A stretch of 64,000 nt of DNA from Planctomycetota bacterium (GTDB lineage Bacteria; Planctomycetota; Planctomycetia; Gemmatales; Gemmataceae). The DNA is taken from assembly GCA_021781415.1 (NCBI GenBank), contig JAJXWW010000079.1, positions 62,001 to 126,000 on the forward strand, given 5' to 3'. Position numbers and translations under genes: made by a program. Positions 1 to 9,675 of the stretch are shown piece after piece. Position 1 is the stretch's first letter. Every line of letters begins with the position of its first letter. The notes beneath the pieces were generated by a model, which was not told where the DNA came from, did no database searches, and saw only the letters and a list, made by a program, of their open reading frames with translations.

Positions 1-1
1 T

Positions 2-490
2 TTCGCGCACCGCATTGCCGAGCGATTTCAACCCCAAAAGATCATTCTCTTCGGCTCTTACGCTTACGGCACACCACACAACGAAAGCGATGTCGATCTA
101 CTCGTCATCATGCCCACCCGCGATACGGTCCATCAAGCCCTTCGTATCCGTCGAGCTTTCAATCGAGTTTTCTCGTTGGACTTGATTGTACGGACGCCCA
201 AGCAGATCGAGCGTGGACTGCGCGAAAACGATTGGTTCCTTCGGGATATCGTCAAGAGGGGAAAGGTTCTCTATGAAGCGCGAGACGACGAGGTGGGTTC
301 GCAAGGCGGAAGAAGATTGGCAAGGCGCAAACGCACTCGCCTCCCAAACTCCTCCCCTTCAAGATCTGGTCTGCTTCCACTGCCAACAAGCAGCGGAGAA
401 ATACCTCAAGGCTTTGCTACAAAACAGCGGAACGACGGTTCCCAAAACGCACGACCTAGAAGAACTCCTCGATCTGCTACTTCCGCATGA
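2..490 (+). CDS. MNT-type nucleotidyltransferase (5' partial)
   Basis: Minimal nucleotidyltransferase of the MNT/MntA family, usually the antidote partner of a HEPN protein; such enzymes AMPylate or otherwise modify their partner. The reading frame enters from the left window edge. It shows the hallmark GSYAYG followed by SDVDLLV, i.e. the Gly-Ser and Asp-x-Asp metal-binding motifs, then the usual helical end KRGKVLYE. Homologues normally stop soon after that motif. Here the frame runs about 65 codons further as Arg/Ser/Pro-rich sequence of low complexity, inside the following HEPN gene. That tail is unlikely to be folded and may reflect loss of the original stop. The start lies outside the window. 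Confidence 0.8.
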   Translation, partial: FAHRIAERFQPQKIILFGSYAYGTPHNESDVDLLVIMPTRDTVHQALRIRRAFNRVFSLDLIVRTPKQIERGLRENDWFLRDIVKRGKVLYEARDDEVGSQGGRRLARRKRTRLPNSSPSRSGLLPLPTSSGEIPQGFATKQRNDGSQNARPRRTPRSATSA

Positions 491-656
491 CGCTTCACTC
501 AGGCCGCTTCGAAGACTGTCGCAATCGCTCAGTCAATATGCGGTAGACTATCGCTATCCAGGAGAGCGTGCCACAACGCGGAGAATGAAGACCGCTCTCG
601 CTCACGCGGAGCGCGTGCGGACGGAAGCACTTACGCGGCTTGGCTTGCCAGTCTAG
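273..656 (+). CDS. HEPN domain protein
   Basis: HEPN-domain protein of about 127 residues, partner of the upstream nucleotidyltransferase in the MNT/HEPN toxin-antitoxin-like arrangement; many HEPN proteins are RNases. The start at the internal ATG (MKRETTRWVRKAEEDW) is preferred over the longer ORF because it has a GAGGGGAAAGG-like ribosome site and begins exactly where HEPN homologues begin. The helix with CFHCQQAAEKYLKALL is the classical HEPN signature. The canonical RxxxxH RNase motif is not obvious; the nearest candidate is RYPGER, so nuclease activity is unproven. It overlaps the nucleotidyltransferase frame by 218 bp. Confidence 0.8.
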   Translation: MKRETTRWVRKAEEDWQGANALASQTPPLQDLVCFHCQQAAEKYLKALLQNSGTTVPKTHDLEELLDLLLPHDASLRPLRRLSQSLSQYAVDYRYPGERATTRRMKTALAHAERVRTEALTRLGLPV

Positions 657-763
657 TTTTACCTCGTGTCACGATCGGTCGGTGGAATTGAACTCCGAAT
701 GCCACGCCTTACAATGATCCTATCCACGCCCTACCATCACCCAGTTGAGGGAAGTCCCACATA

Positions 764-1933
764 ATGCGCGACGGCGATGCCAAAGCCAACGTCCTTCTGG
801 TAGATGATACACCCGCGAATCTCTTGGCGTTGCGAACGATTTTAGATTCGCTCGGCCAAAATCTCATCGAAGCAGCGTCCGGCGAACAAGCGCTGCATTC
901 TCTTCTCAACGAAGATTTCGCCGTCATCCTGCTCGACGTGAGCTTGCCGGGCATGGATGGCTACGAAGTGGCACGGATGATTCGAGGACGCAGACGCTCG
1001 CGGCGCACGCCCATCATTTTCGTCACCGCCTACGACACGCCGTCCGAGCGCATGATCGAAGCCTATTCGCAGGGAGCGGTCGATTTTCTGGTCAAGCCGT
1101 TGGTCCCCGCCGTGCTGCGTTCCAAAGTGTCCGTGTTCGTTGAGTTGTATCAGAAGACGGAACAGGTCAAACGCCAGCAGGAGCAGATGCTCCTGCAACA
1201 GCGCGAGATGATGCGGGCGGGACACTTGGCCGTTGCCGGACAGCTTGCCGCTAGTGTGGCCCACGAAGTGCGGAATCCCCTGGCCACGATCAAGGTCTTG
1301 GTCGAAGGAGCGCTCCGCGCTCGCAATCCATCGCCGCTCTCTCCGCAAGAACTTACCGTCATGCACGGGGAAATCGCTCGGCTCGAACGCATCGTCCAAG
1401 AGTATCTCGATTTCGCCCGACCTCCCGAGTCGAATCGCAATGTCGGCGATCTGCGCGACGTACTCGATCAGACGGCGGCGCTGCTCCATTCCAACGCGCA
1501 GCGTCAAGGCATTTGTCTGGCCGTGGATTACCCCAGTCAGCCGGTTTGGGCCAAAGTCGATCACGATCAAATCCGTGCCGTACTCATCAATTTGTTGCTC
1601 AACGCCATGGAAGCCATGAAGCAAGGCGGAAACCTTCAAGTGAACCTGAAGACGACGCATCACGAAATCGTCATGTCGGTGACGGATAGCGGCTGCGGCA
1701 TTCCACCTGAGATTCTCAAACGTCTGTTCGCCCCATTTGTCAGCAGCAAACCGAGCGGCACCGGCTTGGGGCTGTGCATCTCCAAACGCATCGTCGAATC
1801 GCACGGCGGACGGATCACGGCCAATAACCGTCCCGAAGGCGGGGCGGTCGTGGCTCTGACGTTGCCGCGACGGGACGAACGAGAGGATTCGAGTATAGGT
1901 AATGGAAAATCGTCGGCGGCGATCGTTCCCTGA
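764..1933 (+). CDS. Receiver-histidine kinase (NtrB-like)
   Basis: Cytoplasmic two-component kinase of 389 residues. An N-terminal receiver domain (about 8-122, phospho-acceptor Asp58 in LLDVSLPG, Lys111 in the VKP motif) is followed by a coiled linker, a HisKA domain (His167 in SVAHEVRNP), and an HATPase domain with the N box (NLLLNAMEAM), G1 (DSGCGIP) and G2 (GTGLGL). There are no membrane segments or PAS domain, so the signal probably arrives by phosphotransfer to the receiver. It starts behind GAGGGAA and lies 21 bp upstream of an NtrC-type regulator, its likely target. Receiver-first kinases of this layout are common in Planctomycetes and Myxococci. Confidence 0.9.
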   Translation: MRDGDAKANVLLVDDTPANLLALRTILDSLGQNLIEAASGEQALHSLLNEDFAVILLDVSLPGMDGYEVARMIRGRRRSRRTPIIFVTAYDTPSERMIEAYSQGAVDFLVKPLVPAVLRSKVSVFVELYQKTEQVKRQQEQMLLQQREMMRAGHLAVAGQLAASVAHEVRNPLATIKVLVEGALRARNPSPLSPQELTVMHGEIARLERIVQEYLDFARPPESNRNVGDLRDVLDQTAALLHSNAQRQGICLAVDYPSQPVWAKVDHDQIRAVLINLLLNAMEAMKQGGNLQVNLKTTHHEIVMSVTDSGCGIPPEILKRLFAPFVSSKPSGTGLGLCISKRIVESHGGRITANNRPEGGAVVALTLPRRDEREDSSIGNGKSSAAIVP

Positions 1934-1954
1934 CAAAAGACAAAAGGAATCGAC

Positions 1955-3418
1955 ATGTCGAAATTGCTGATTGTCGACGATGAGGAGGCACTGTGCTATT
2001 CGTTCCAACGGGTGCTGTCCGCGCAAGGGTTGGAGGTGTGTACCGCGGGGACTGCTGCCGAGGGATGGAAGCTATTCGAGTCCGAAGGCGCGGACGTTGT
2101 AGTACTCGATCTGCAATTACCGGACAGATCGGGTATGGAATTATTTCACGACCTCCGTGCCAGCGATCCGCGATGTCCGGTCATTTTTATGACGGCGCAC
2201 GGCACCGCCGACACGGCAATAGAGGCAATGAAGCACGGCGCATTCGATTATCAAGTCAAACCCGTCGATCTCGAACAGTTCACGCAGATTCTGGAGCGCG
2301 CCTTCGAGGCGGCGCGTTTGATGCGCGTCCCGGCGCTGCTGCCCCCGGATAGCGAGGGCGATCGCATCGTGGCTACCAGCCGCGTCATGCAAGAGATGTG
2401 CAAGACGATCGGCCGCGTCGCCCCGCAAGATGTCAACGTGCTTATTTGCGGCGAGAGCGGCGTGGGCAAGGAACTGGTCGCCCGCGCCCTCTATCAACAC
2501 AGCCCTCGAGCCGATAAGCCGTTCCTAGCCATCAACTGCGCTGCCATTCCAGAAACCCTGTTGGAGAGCGAGTTGTTCGGTCACGAAAAGGGGGCGTTCA
2601 CCGGCGCGGATCGACGGCGCATCGGCAAGTTCGAGCAATGCGACACCGGCACGCTCTTTCTGGACGAGATCGGCGACATGCCCTTGGCGTTGCAAGCGAA
2701 AATGCTCCGCGTCCTCCAAGATCAGCGCTTCGAGCGTTTGGGCAGCCATGAGACGGTGCAGACCAACGTGCGCGTGTTGGCGGCCACCAATCAGCATTTG
2801 AATCGCCTGGTCGAGGAAGGGCGCTTTCGTTCCGATCTCTATTACCGCCTGAGTACCGTACGCATCGACATTCCGCCTCTCCGCGTGCGTCAGGGCGATC
2901 TGGAAGAACTGGCGCACGAGTTTCTGTTCCGCTACGCGCGGGAAATGGGCATGGAAGTGCAGGGGTTCGCTCCGGAGACGTTGGAACTGATGCGTTCGTA
3001 TTCTTGGCCCGGCAACGTGCGCGAATTGCAGGGGGCGATTCGTCAGGCTTTGCTCGCCGGTCGGGGCCACATTCTTTTGCCGGAGTTCTTGCCCGAACAT
3101 CTACGATGTCCCCCCACTCCGAAAGACAGTTCGAGGGAGGCGATAACGTCCAAAGCGGGACTGGAGGCGTTGGCCAGAGCATTGATCGAAAAGGGAGGAA
3201 GCGATCTGTACAGTGAAGCCATAGCCGCTCTCGATCGCGCGATTCTGCCGATTGTATTGCAACACCACGGCAACCATCAAACTCGGGCATGTGAGATGCT
3301 CGGTATCAGCCGAACCACTCTTAGGCAAAAGTTGCGCACCCTCGGTCTGTCGATCGGTCTCACAGTGGTCGATAACGCGGCGGAAGAGGGGAAATCCAAC
3401 GAATCAGGTGAAGCGTAA
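1955..3418 (+). CDS. NtrC-family sigma-54 response regulator
   Basis: Transcriptional activator for sigma-54 promoters, 487 residues. It has a receiver domain (acceptor Asp52 in LDLQLPD), an AAA+ domain with Walker A GESGVGKE, the sigma-54 contact loop GAFTGA, Walker B TLFLDEIGD and the arginine finger region, and a Fis-type helix-turn-helix near the end (ACEMLGISRTTLRQKL). All catalytic motifs are intact. It is probably translated with the preceding kinase (21 bp gap). I saw no convincing -24/-12 promoter in the window, so its regulon is unknown. A short acidic tail follows the DNA-binding domain. Confidence 0.94.
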   Translation: MSKLLIVDDEEALCYSFQRVLSAQGLEVCTAGTAAEGWKLFESEGADVVVLDLQLPDRSGMELFHDLRASDPRCPVIFMTAHGTADTAIEAMKHGAFDYQVKPVDLEQFTQILERAFEAARLMRVPALLPPDSEGDRIVATSRVMQEMCKTIGRVAPQDVNVLICGESGVGKELVARALYQHSPRADKPFLAINCAAIPETLLESELFGHEKGAFTGADRRRIGKFEQCDTGTLFLDEIGDMPLALQAKMLRVLQDQRFERLGSHETVQTNVRVLAATNQHLNRLVEEGRFRSDLYYRLSTVRIDIPPLRVRQGDLEELAHEFLFRYAREMGMEVQGFAPETLELMRSYSWPGNVRELQGAIRQALLAGRGHILLPEFLPEHLRCPPTPKDSSREAITSKAGLEALARALIEKGGSDLYSEAIAALDRAILPIVLQHHGNHQTRACEMLGISRTTLRQKLRTLGLSIGLTVVDNAAEEGKSNESGEA

Positions 3419-3452
3419 ACGAGGATGCGTCGAGCGACGAACCTGCCTCATC

Positions 3453-3494
3453 GGCTCGCCCTCTCCCCCGGAGTACCGCGGGAGAGGGCGAGCC
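3453..3494. terminator. Perfect GC-rich hairpin between convergent genes
   Basis: A 15-bp perfect inverted repeat (GGCTCGCCCTCTCCC and its complement) with a 12-nt loop lies between the ends of the NtrC-type gene and valS. It has no long U-tract on either strand, so it may be a factor-assisted bidirectional terminator or a member of the CCCTCTCCC palindrome family also seen near 21.0 kb and 59.9 kb. Confidence 0.55.
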
Positions 3495-3589
3495 ACCAAT
3501 TTTACCGCTTCGCACTCTCGGATTATCGCACGATCGGCTCCTGAGCGCCGAATCGGCGCGGCAAGAACGGGCTGCCGCTTGCTGTTGTC

Positions 3590-6500
3590 CTACTCCTGAC
3601 TCAGTTCCTTCAGGTTCATTTCCACCGCTTGAATTTGGATCTGTAGATCGGCGACGAGATCGCGCTGTTGTTGGACCACATCGGCGGGGGCGCGCTCGAC
3701 GAAGTTGGCGTTGCCGAGTTTCGCTCGCGCCGCCTGCAGATGTTTCAGCTTTTCGGCCACTTGTTTTTCCAAGCGAGTCTTTTCGGCATCGACATCGATC
3801 AAACCTTGCAGCGACGTGTAGATCTCGAAATCCGCCGTCACCTGGCTGGCGGCTTGGCGCGGCTTCTCAATGGCAGGACCGCACTCCAATCGAGCAACGC
3901 CTGCCAAAGATGCGATGAACGGCGTGAGCGCGCGAAAATCCTCGGCGATGGACTCGGAGCAACGCACGAACACATCGAGATTCGTTTTCAGATCGACAGT
4001 GTACCGATTTCGCACTTCGCGCACGGCGCGGATCAGCTCTTGCATTCGACCGATGCGCGCCTCCATCGCGCCATCGCGCCACGTTTCGGGCAGAATCGGC
4101 CATGCCGCGACCACCACGCTTTCGGCTGCCGGCTCCGGCGCGGGTAAGCCACGCTCGAAGGCGATCTCATTGAAAGCCTGCCAAATCGACTCGGCGACGA
4201 ACGGCACAATCGGCTGCACGAGCCGCAAGATGCCGTCGAGAACCCCGACCAGGACGCGCTGCACCAATGGACGCGCTGCGGGATCTTGCAGGCGGCGCTT
4301 GCTCATCTCGAGGTACCAATCGCAGAACTCGGACCAGGTGAAATCGTAGATCGTCCGCGCTACCTCGCTGAAACGATAGTTCTCCAGATGTTGCGTCACC
4401 GTGGCGGCCGTCGTCGCCAAGCGGCTCAGGATCCAGCGATCTTCGAGCGGCAAGTGTTCGACATGAATCGCTTGCGGAGTATAACCCTCTAAATTGAGGA
4501 ATAAAAAGCGGGCCGCGTTCCACAGCTTATTGGCAAAGTTGCGACCGACCTCGAAGCGCTCCGATGCCTGCTTCGCCGTCGGCAATTCCGGATCGGGAGC
4601 GTGCCATGGCCCGCCGGGACGAAACGGTTTTTTGCAGCTGGGACAGGCGATCTTGCGCGTTTTGCCGCCGAGATGCTCCATCTTCACCGGCACGAGAACA
4701 TCGCAATGCGGACACACGTTGGCCACCGGCATCTTGCTGTCCTGCGTCTCCGTGGCCAAATGAACCATTTGAAAGCGAAGCGCGTCGGCTCCGTAGCGCT
4801 CGATGATGTCGAGCGGATCGAGACCGTTGCCCTTGGTCTTGCTCATCGTCTCGCCAAAGGCGTCGAGGATCTTCGGATGGATATAGACCCGGTGAAACGG
4901 CACTTCGCTGAGGTTGTATAGTCCGGTCATCACCATGCGCGCCACCCAGAGCGTAATAATGTCGCGGCTCGTTACCAGCACGCCGGTCGGATACCAGTAG
5001 GCCAGCTCCGGCGTATGTTCCGGCCAGCCGAGCGTCGAGTGCGGCCACAACGCCGAACTGAACCAGGTATCGAGGACATCCGGATCTTGTTCCAAAGGAT
5101 ATTTCGGACCCAGAATATCGCTCGGCAAATCGTTGAGGGCGCAAATGAGCCAACGGCCGTTTGCTTCGTCGAGCCGCCAGGCCACGTCATCGCGTCTCTC
5201 GAAGATGCGCTTCAGTTCGTTTTCCGGACAATACGCATACCAAATGGGAATGCGATGTCCCCACCACAACTGGCGGCTGATGCACCAATCGCGCTTCTCG
5301 CCGAGCCAATCGAGATAAGTCTTGGCATAGCGCTCCGGACTGAAGCGCACGCGGCCTTCGTTCACGGCGTCGATAGCACGCTGGGCCAAACCCGGTTGGC
5401 CGTTCGCGTCGCCCATGCGCACGAACCATTGATCCGATAGATACGGCTCGATGGGTGTCTTGCTGCGATCGCTGACCGGGATGGTGTTCTCGATTTCCTC
5501 TTCGCGGTCGAACAAGCCGATTTCCTGCAAATCTTCGATCACTTTTCGCCGCGCTTCCATGCGGTCGATTCCAGTGTACGAGAAGGTTCGACCGCGATAT
5601 TCGCCGCACCCCTTGTCATTGATCGAACCGTCGGGATTCAAAATGTTGATCGGTTCGCCGATCTCCTTGTGGCGTTCCCAGACGGCATAATCGTTGGCAT
5701 CGTGAGCGGGTGTAATCTTGACCGCGCCGGTCCCTTTTTCGGGATCGGCGTAGCGATCGGCAATCAGCGGTATTTTACGTCCCACAAGAGGCAATTCGAG
5801 AATCGCGCCGGCGCGAGCGAGTTCGGCGAGATTTACTAGATGCGGAAGCATTTCGTCGCGTCGGCGGCGCAGACGTTCGAGTCGTTCCTGGATGTCGCGC
5901 AGCTCTCTTTCGTTCGCCTTGGCCAAACTCGCCTCCAACTCGCGCTCGCGCTTGTCGAGTTCGCGCGCCGGTTCGGGATGGACGGCGACGGCGGTATCGC
6001 CGAGCATCGTCTCCGGCCGCGTCGTGCCAATGAGGACATGGTCGAGACTGCCGGACGCTCCCGATAAAATCGGATAGCGAAAGTAGTAAAACTTGCCTTT
6101 CTGTTTGACGTTCTCCACTTCGTCGTCGGCCACCGACGTTTGCAGTTGGGCATCCCAGTTCACAAGTCGTTTGCCGCGGAAAATTAGGCCGTCTTTGAAC
6201 ATCTTGAAAAAAGTAGTGCGAACGGCGCGAGCGCACACCGGATCGAGGGTGAAGCGCGTCCGCTGCCAATCGCAGCTGCAACCCAATTCGCTGAGCTGGC
6301 CGAGGATGCGCTTCTCGTATTGGTCCTTCCATTGCCAGATGCGCTTCACCAGTTCCTCTCGACCGAGATCGCGGCGCGTCTTCTTCTCTTCGTCGCGCAG
6401 ACGGCGTTCGACCACGGCTTGCGTGGCAATGCCGGCGTGATCGGTTCCGGGCATCCAGAGCGTAGCGTAGCCCTGCATCCGTCGCCAACGCACCAACACG

Positions 6501-6703
6501 TCTTGCAACGTATTATTAAGAGCGTGGCCGAGATGCAGAGCCCCGGTCACATTGGGCGGTGGAATGACGATGCAAAACGGCTCGCGGTTGACATCGGGTC
6601 GAGCATGAAAGAAGCCGCGTTCGTTCCAGAACTTCAACCAACGCTTTTGGGCTTCGCGGGGATCGTAGTGCTTTGCTAATTCCATCGCCATGTGATTTGG
6701 CAT
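3590..6703 (-). CDS. valS: Valyl-tRNA synthetase
   Basis: Class I aminoacyl-tRNA synthetase charging tRNA-Val, 1037 residues, cytoplasmic. The HIGH motif appears as PNVTGALHLGHALNN and the KMSKS loop as ETMSKTKGNGLDPLD. The editing domain is present (GTTRPETMLGD, VKITPAHDANDYAV) and the C-terminal coiled arm begins near TSLQGLIDVDAEK. Two insertions are notable: a charged helical stretch inside the editing domain (about 45 residues rich in E/R), and a zinc-ribbon-like module with CPHC and CPSC just after the KMSKS region. The start is one of three nearby ATGs. It follows an Uma2 gene by 27 bp and is probably part of the cimA transcript. Confidence 0.97.
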   Translation of the reverse strand: MPNHMAMELAKHYDPREAQKRWLKFWNERGFFHARPDVNREPFCIVIPPPNVTGALHLGHALNNTLQDVLVRWRRMQGYATLWMPGTDHAGIATQAVVERRLRDEEKKTRRDLGREELVKRIWQWKDQYEKRILGQLSELGCSCDWQRTRFTLDPVCARAVRTTFFKMFKDGLIFRGKRLVNWDAQLQTSVADDEVENVKQKGKFYYFRYPILSGASGSLDHVLIGTTRPETMLGDTAVAVHPEPARELDKRERELEASLAKANERELRDIQERLERLRRRRDEMLPHLVNLAELARAGAILELPLVGRKIPLIADRYADPEKGTGAVKITPAHDANDYAVWERHKEIGEPINILNPDGSINDKGCGEYRGRTFSYTGIDRMEARRKVIEDLQEIGLFDREEEIENTIPVSDRSKTPIEPYLSDQWFVRMGDANGQPGLAQRAIDAVNEGRVRFSPERYAKTYLDWLGEKRDWCISRQLWWGHRIPIWYAYCPENELKRIFERRDDVAWRLDEANGRWLICALNDLPSDILGPKYPLEQDPDVLDTWFSSALWPHSTLGWPEHTPELAYWYPTGVLVTSRDIITLWVARMVMTGLYNLSEVPFHRVYIHPKILDAFGETMSKTKGNGLDPLDIIERYGADALRFQMVHLATETQDSKMPVANVCPHCDVLVPVKMEHLGGKTRKIACPSCKKPFRPGGPWHAPDPELPTAKQASERFEVGRNFANKLWNAARFLFLNLEGYTPQAIHVEHLPLEDRWILSRLATTAATVTQHLENYRFSEVARTIYDFTWSEFCDWYLEMSKRRLQDPAARPLVQRVLVGVLDGILRLVQPIVPFVAESIWQAFNEIAFERGLPAPEPAAESVVVAAWPILPETWRDGAMEARIGRMQELIRAVREVRNRYTVDLKTNLDVFVRCSESIAEDFRALTPFIASLAGVARLECGPAIEKPRQAASQVTADFEIYTSLQGLIDVDAEKTRLEKQVAEKLKHLQAARAKLGNANFVERAPADVVQQQRDLVADLQIQIQAVEMNLKELSQE

Positions 6704-6730
6704 CCTATTCGAGAAACAGATTCCAAAAAT

Positions 6731-7669
6731 CTAAGATTGTCCACGCAGTCGATTCATCTCCGCTTCCATTTGGAGAAGACGCGCTTCCGCAGTCTGTCGC
6801 GCCAAAGCTTCGGACTGAGCGCGAACTTCCGCCGCTTCTCGCGCTTGGGTCTCAAGTCGCCGCGCCTGCATTTCGGCTCGCGCTTGAGCTTCGGCGCGTT
6901 GTCTTGCTTGGGCTTCCACAAGTGCTTGCTCTTCGGCTGCTTCGGCACGCGACTCCGCGTCTGCAACGGCGTTGATCGCCTCCGCCGGTTCCAGAAAAGG
7001 ACGACCCGAAGCATCGCGGCAGACCAGCCGTCCATCCTCAAAACGTATCCATAATCCAATCGAACCCAACGACAACCAACCCTCCGCGTCCGGCTCCACA
7101 ACGACATATCCGTCCACACCACGACGGTAAGCCAACAAACGCGGCTTCTCACCATCCTCATTTTGACGATCTACAATCACGTAATAGGGAATACCCGCAC
7201 GATAATACTCGTCCACCTTGGCATTCAAATCGCCTTCTCGCGTCGCCGGCGATGTCACCTCCAAAGCCAACAGCGTCCGAGCCGCGCATTCCGAAAGGTA
7301 AAACGTGCCGCGTTGACCGTCCCAGTCGTCCGGAAAACCATCGACCACCGCGAAATCCGGACCATGAGCCTTGATCCCTTCCACACCCCAATCCATGCGA
7401 TGATCGAAAAAAACGTACACGTTGGGACGGTCGGCCAGATGGGCGCTCAAAACGGCATCCAAGTAGCGACAGTCGCGTCGATGATCGTCGTTGTTCACGA
7501 TGAAATCGCCCTCCTGGGGATGGAGTACGTCCTCTTCGGTGAGGGGCACTTGAATCGACTTCTCCGTACCATCCGGCTCGAATTGGGTTACATAACGCCA
7601 ACCGTAAAACCACGGATCTGCATCGGTGGACCGAGTCGGTTGGACTTGGGGTTCAACGTGGGTATTCAT
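6731..7669 (-). CDS. Uma2 family protein with coiled-coil tail
   Basis: Protein of the Uma2/DUF820 family, a PD-(D/E)xK nuclease-like fold strongly expanded in Planctomycetes and Cyanobacteria; biological role unknown. The 312-residue product has the Uma2 core (KAHGPDFAVVDGFPDDW, then LLALEVTSPATREGD and a following Lys) in roughly the first 190 residues, and a long Ala/Glu/Arg-rich coiled coil (about 215-312) ending NRLRGQS. The ATG at 7669 is chosen over the longer ORF because GGGAGGAGAAGG stands directly before it. It lies between cimA and valS. A remnant of a second copy lies immediately upstream. Confidence 0.85.
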   Translation of the reverse strand: MNTHVEPQVQPTRSTDADPWFYGWRYVTQFEPDGTEKSIQVPLTEEDVLHPQEGDFIVNNDDHRRDCRYLDAVLSAHLADRPNVYVFFDHRMDWGVEGIKAHGPDFAVVDGFPDDWDGQRGTFYLSECAARTLLALEVTSPATREGDLNAKVDEYYRAGIPYYVIVDRQNEDGEKPRLLAYRRGVDGYVVVEPDAEGWLSLGSIGLWIRFEDGRLVCRDASGRPFLEPAEAINAVADAESRAEAAEEQALVEAQARQRAEAQARAEMQARRLETQAREAAEVRAQSEALARQTAEARLLQMEAEMNRLRGQS

Positions 7670-7697
7670 GCCTTCTCCTCCCTCAATGCCATCGGTC

Positions 7698-7807
7698 ACG
7701 ATTGTCCGCGCAAACGATTTATCTCCGCTTCCACGCGCGTAACGCCAACCGTCGAAGTCGGTGTCGCGCTTGGATTGGACTTCCCAATCGGGGTGTCAAC
7801 GGGATTC

Positions 7808-7812
<5 letters not shown>
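7698..7812 (-). pseudogene. Remnant of a second Uma2 gene
   Basis: Between cimA and the intact Uma2 gene the minus strand encodes, in one frame, DTDFDGWRYA, resembling the intact protein's N-terminal STDADPWFYGWRYV. In another frame it encodes VEAEINRLRGQS followed by a stop, matching the intact C-terminus MEAEMNRLRGQS. The two ends are joined with the whole nuclease core deleted and a frame change. This is best explained as an internally deleted tandem duplicate. An ATG overlaps the cimA stop (ATGA) but opens only a 30-codon nonsense frame. Confidence 0.6.
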
Positions 7813-9403
<1,591 letters not shown>

Positions 9404-9419
9404 AATTCAATCCGCCAAT

Positions 9420-9450
9420 AAAAAAAGCCCTGAAGCACTCGCTCCAGGGC
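9420..9450 (-). terminator. Intrinsic terminator in the cimA leader (attenuator)
   Basis: On the minus strand GCCCTGgAGCGAGTGCTtCAGGGC is followed by seven Ts. The stem has six GC-rich pairs, a mismatch and three more pairs, and ends 17 nt before the cimA ATG. Because it sits downstream of the putative promoter and directly before the start codon, it fits an attenuator better than an end-of-gene terminator. A GCCGGG segment at 9485-9490 could pair with CCCGGC at 9449-9454, overlapping the 5' arm and forming an antiterminator. Confidence 0.65.
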
Positions 9451-9468
9451 CGGGACAACAGAGCCAAC

Positions 9469-9624
9469 TCATTGCGTCAAAAAGCCCGGCACTAATCTCT
9501 CCATACGACGGCGATACGGCGCGCTCCCCGCGCCCCGCAAATAGCGATCGATCGATTCGTTTGGAGAGATGTTCGCACGGTCGAAATCCTCACGGTCGAT
9601 ACCCGATACCCTACAATTATACAT
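9469..9624 (-). CDS. Possible cimA leader peptide/small ORF (51 codons)
   Basis: An uninterrupted reading frame in the cimA leader, too short for the track, ends with TGA just before the attenuator. Its last part, from an internal ATG at 9504, reads MERLVPGFLTQ and contains TTA, GTG and TTG codons. Upstream it has three ATC Ile codons within DRANISPNESIDRYL. No clear ribosome site is visible, and the first ATG overlaps the TATAAT box. It could be a regulatory leader peptide, a small protein, or chance. Confidence 0.3.
   Translation of the reverse strand: MYNCRVSGIDREDFDRANISPNESIDRYLRGAGSAPYRRRMERLVPGFLTQ
9616..9621 (-). promoter_or_regulatory. Putative -10 box for the cimA transcript
   Basis: A perfect TATAAT preceded by TG lies about 215 nt upstream of cimA in a locally AT-rich stretch (TTGTTTTAATGTATAAT). 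No good -35 element is found at 16-18 bp, so this is a -10-only call. Confidence 0.4.
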
Positions 9625-9675
9625 TAAAACAAATCGGTGGGCGTCCGTCCATTGGCGAGACCGAGGGCTTCTCGT

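Noticed and set aside
9404-9620. T-box riboswitch before cimA
   Set aside because: No T-box consensus (AGGGTGGNACCGCG) or specifier-loop pattern could be found; the structure fits a simple terminator/antiterminator leader better.
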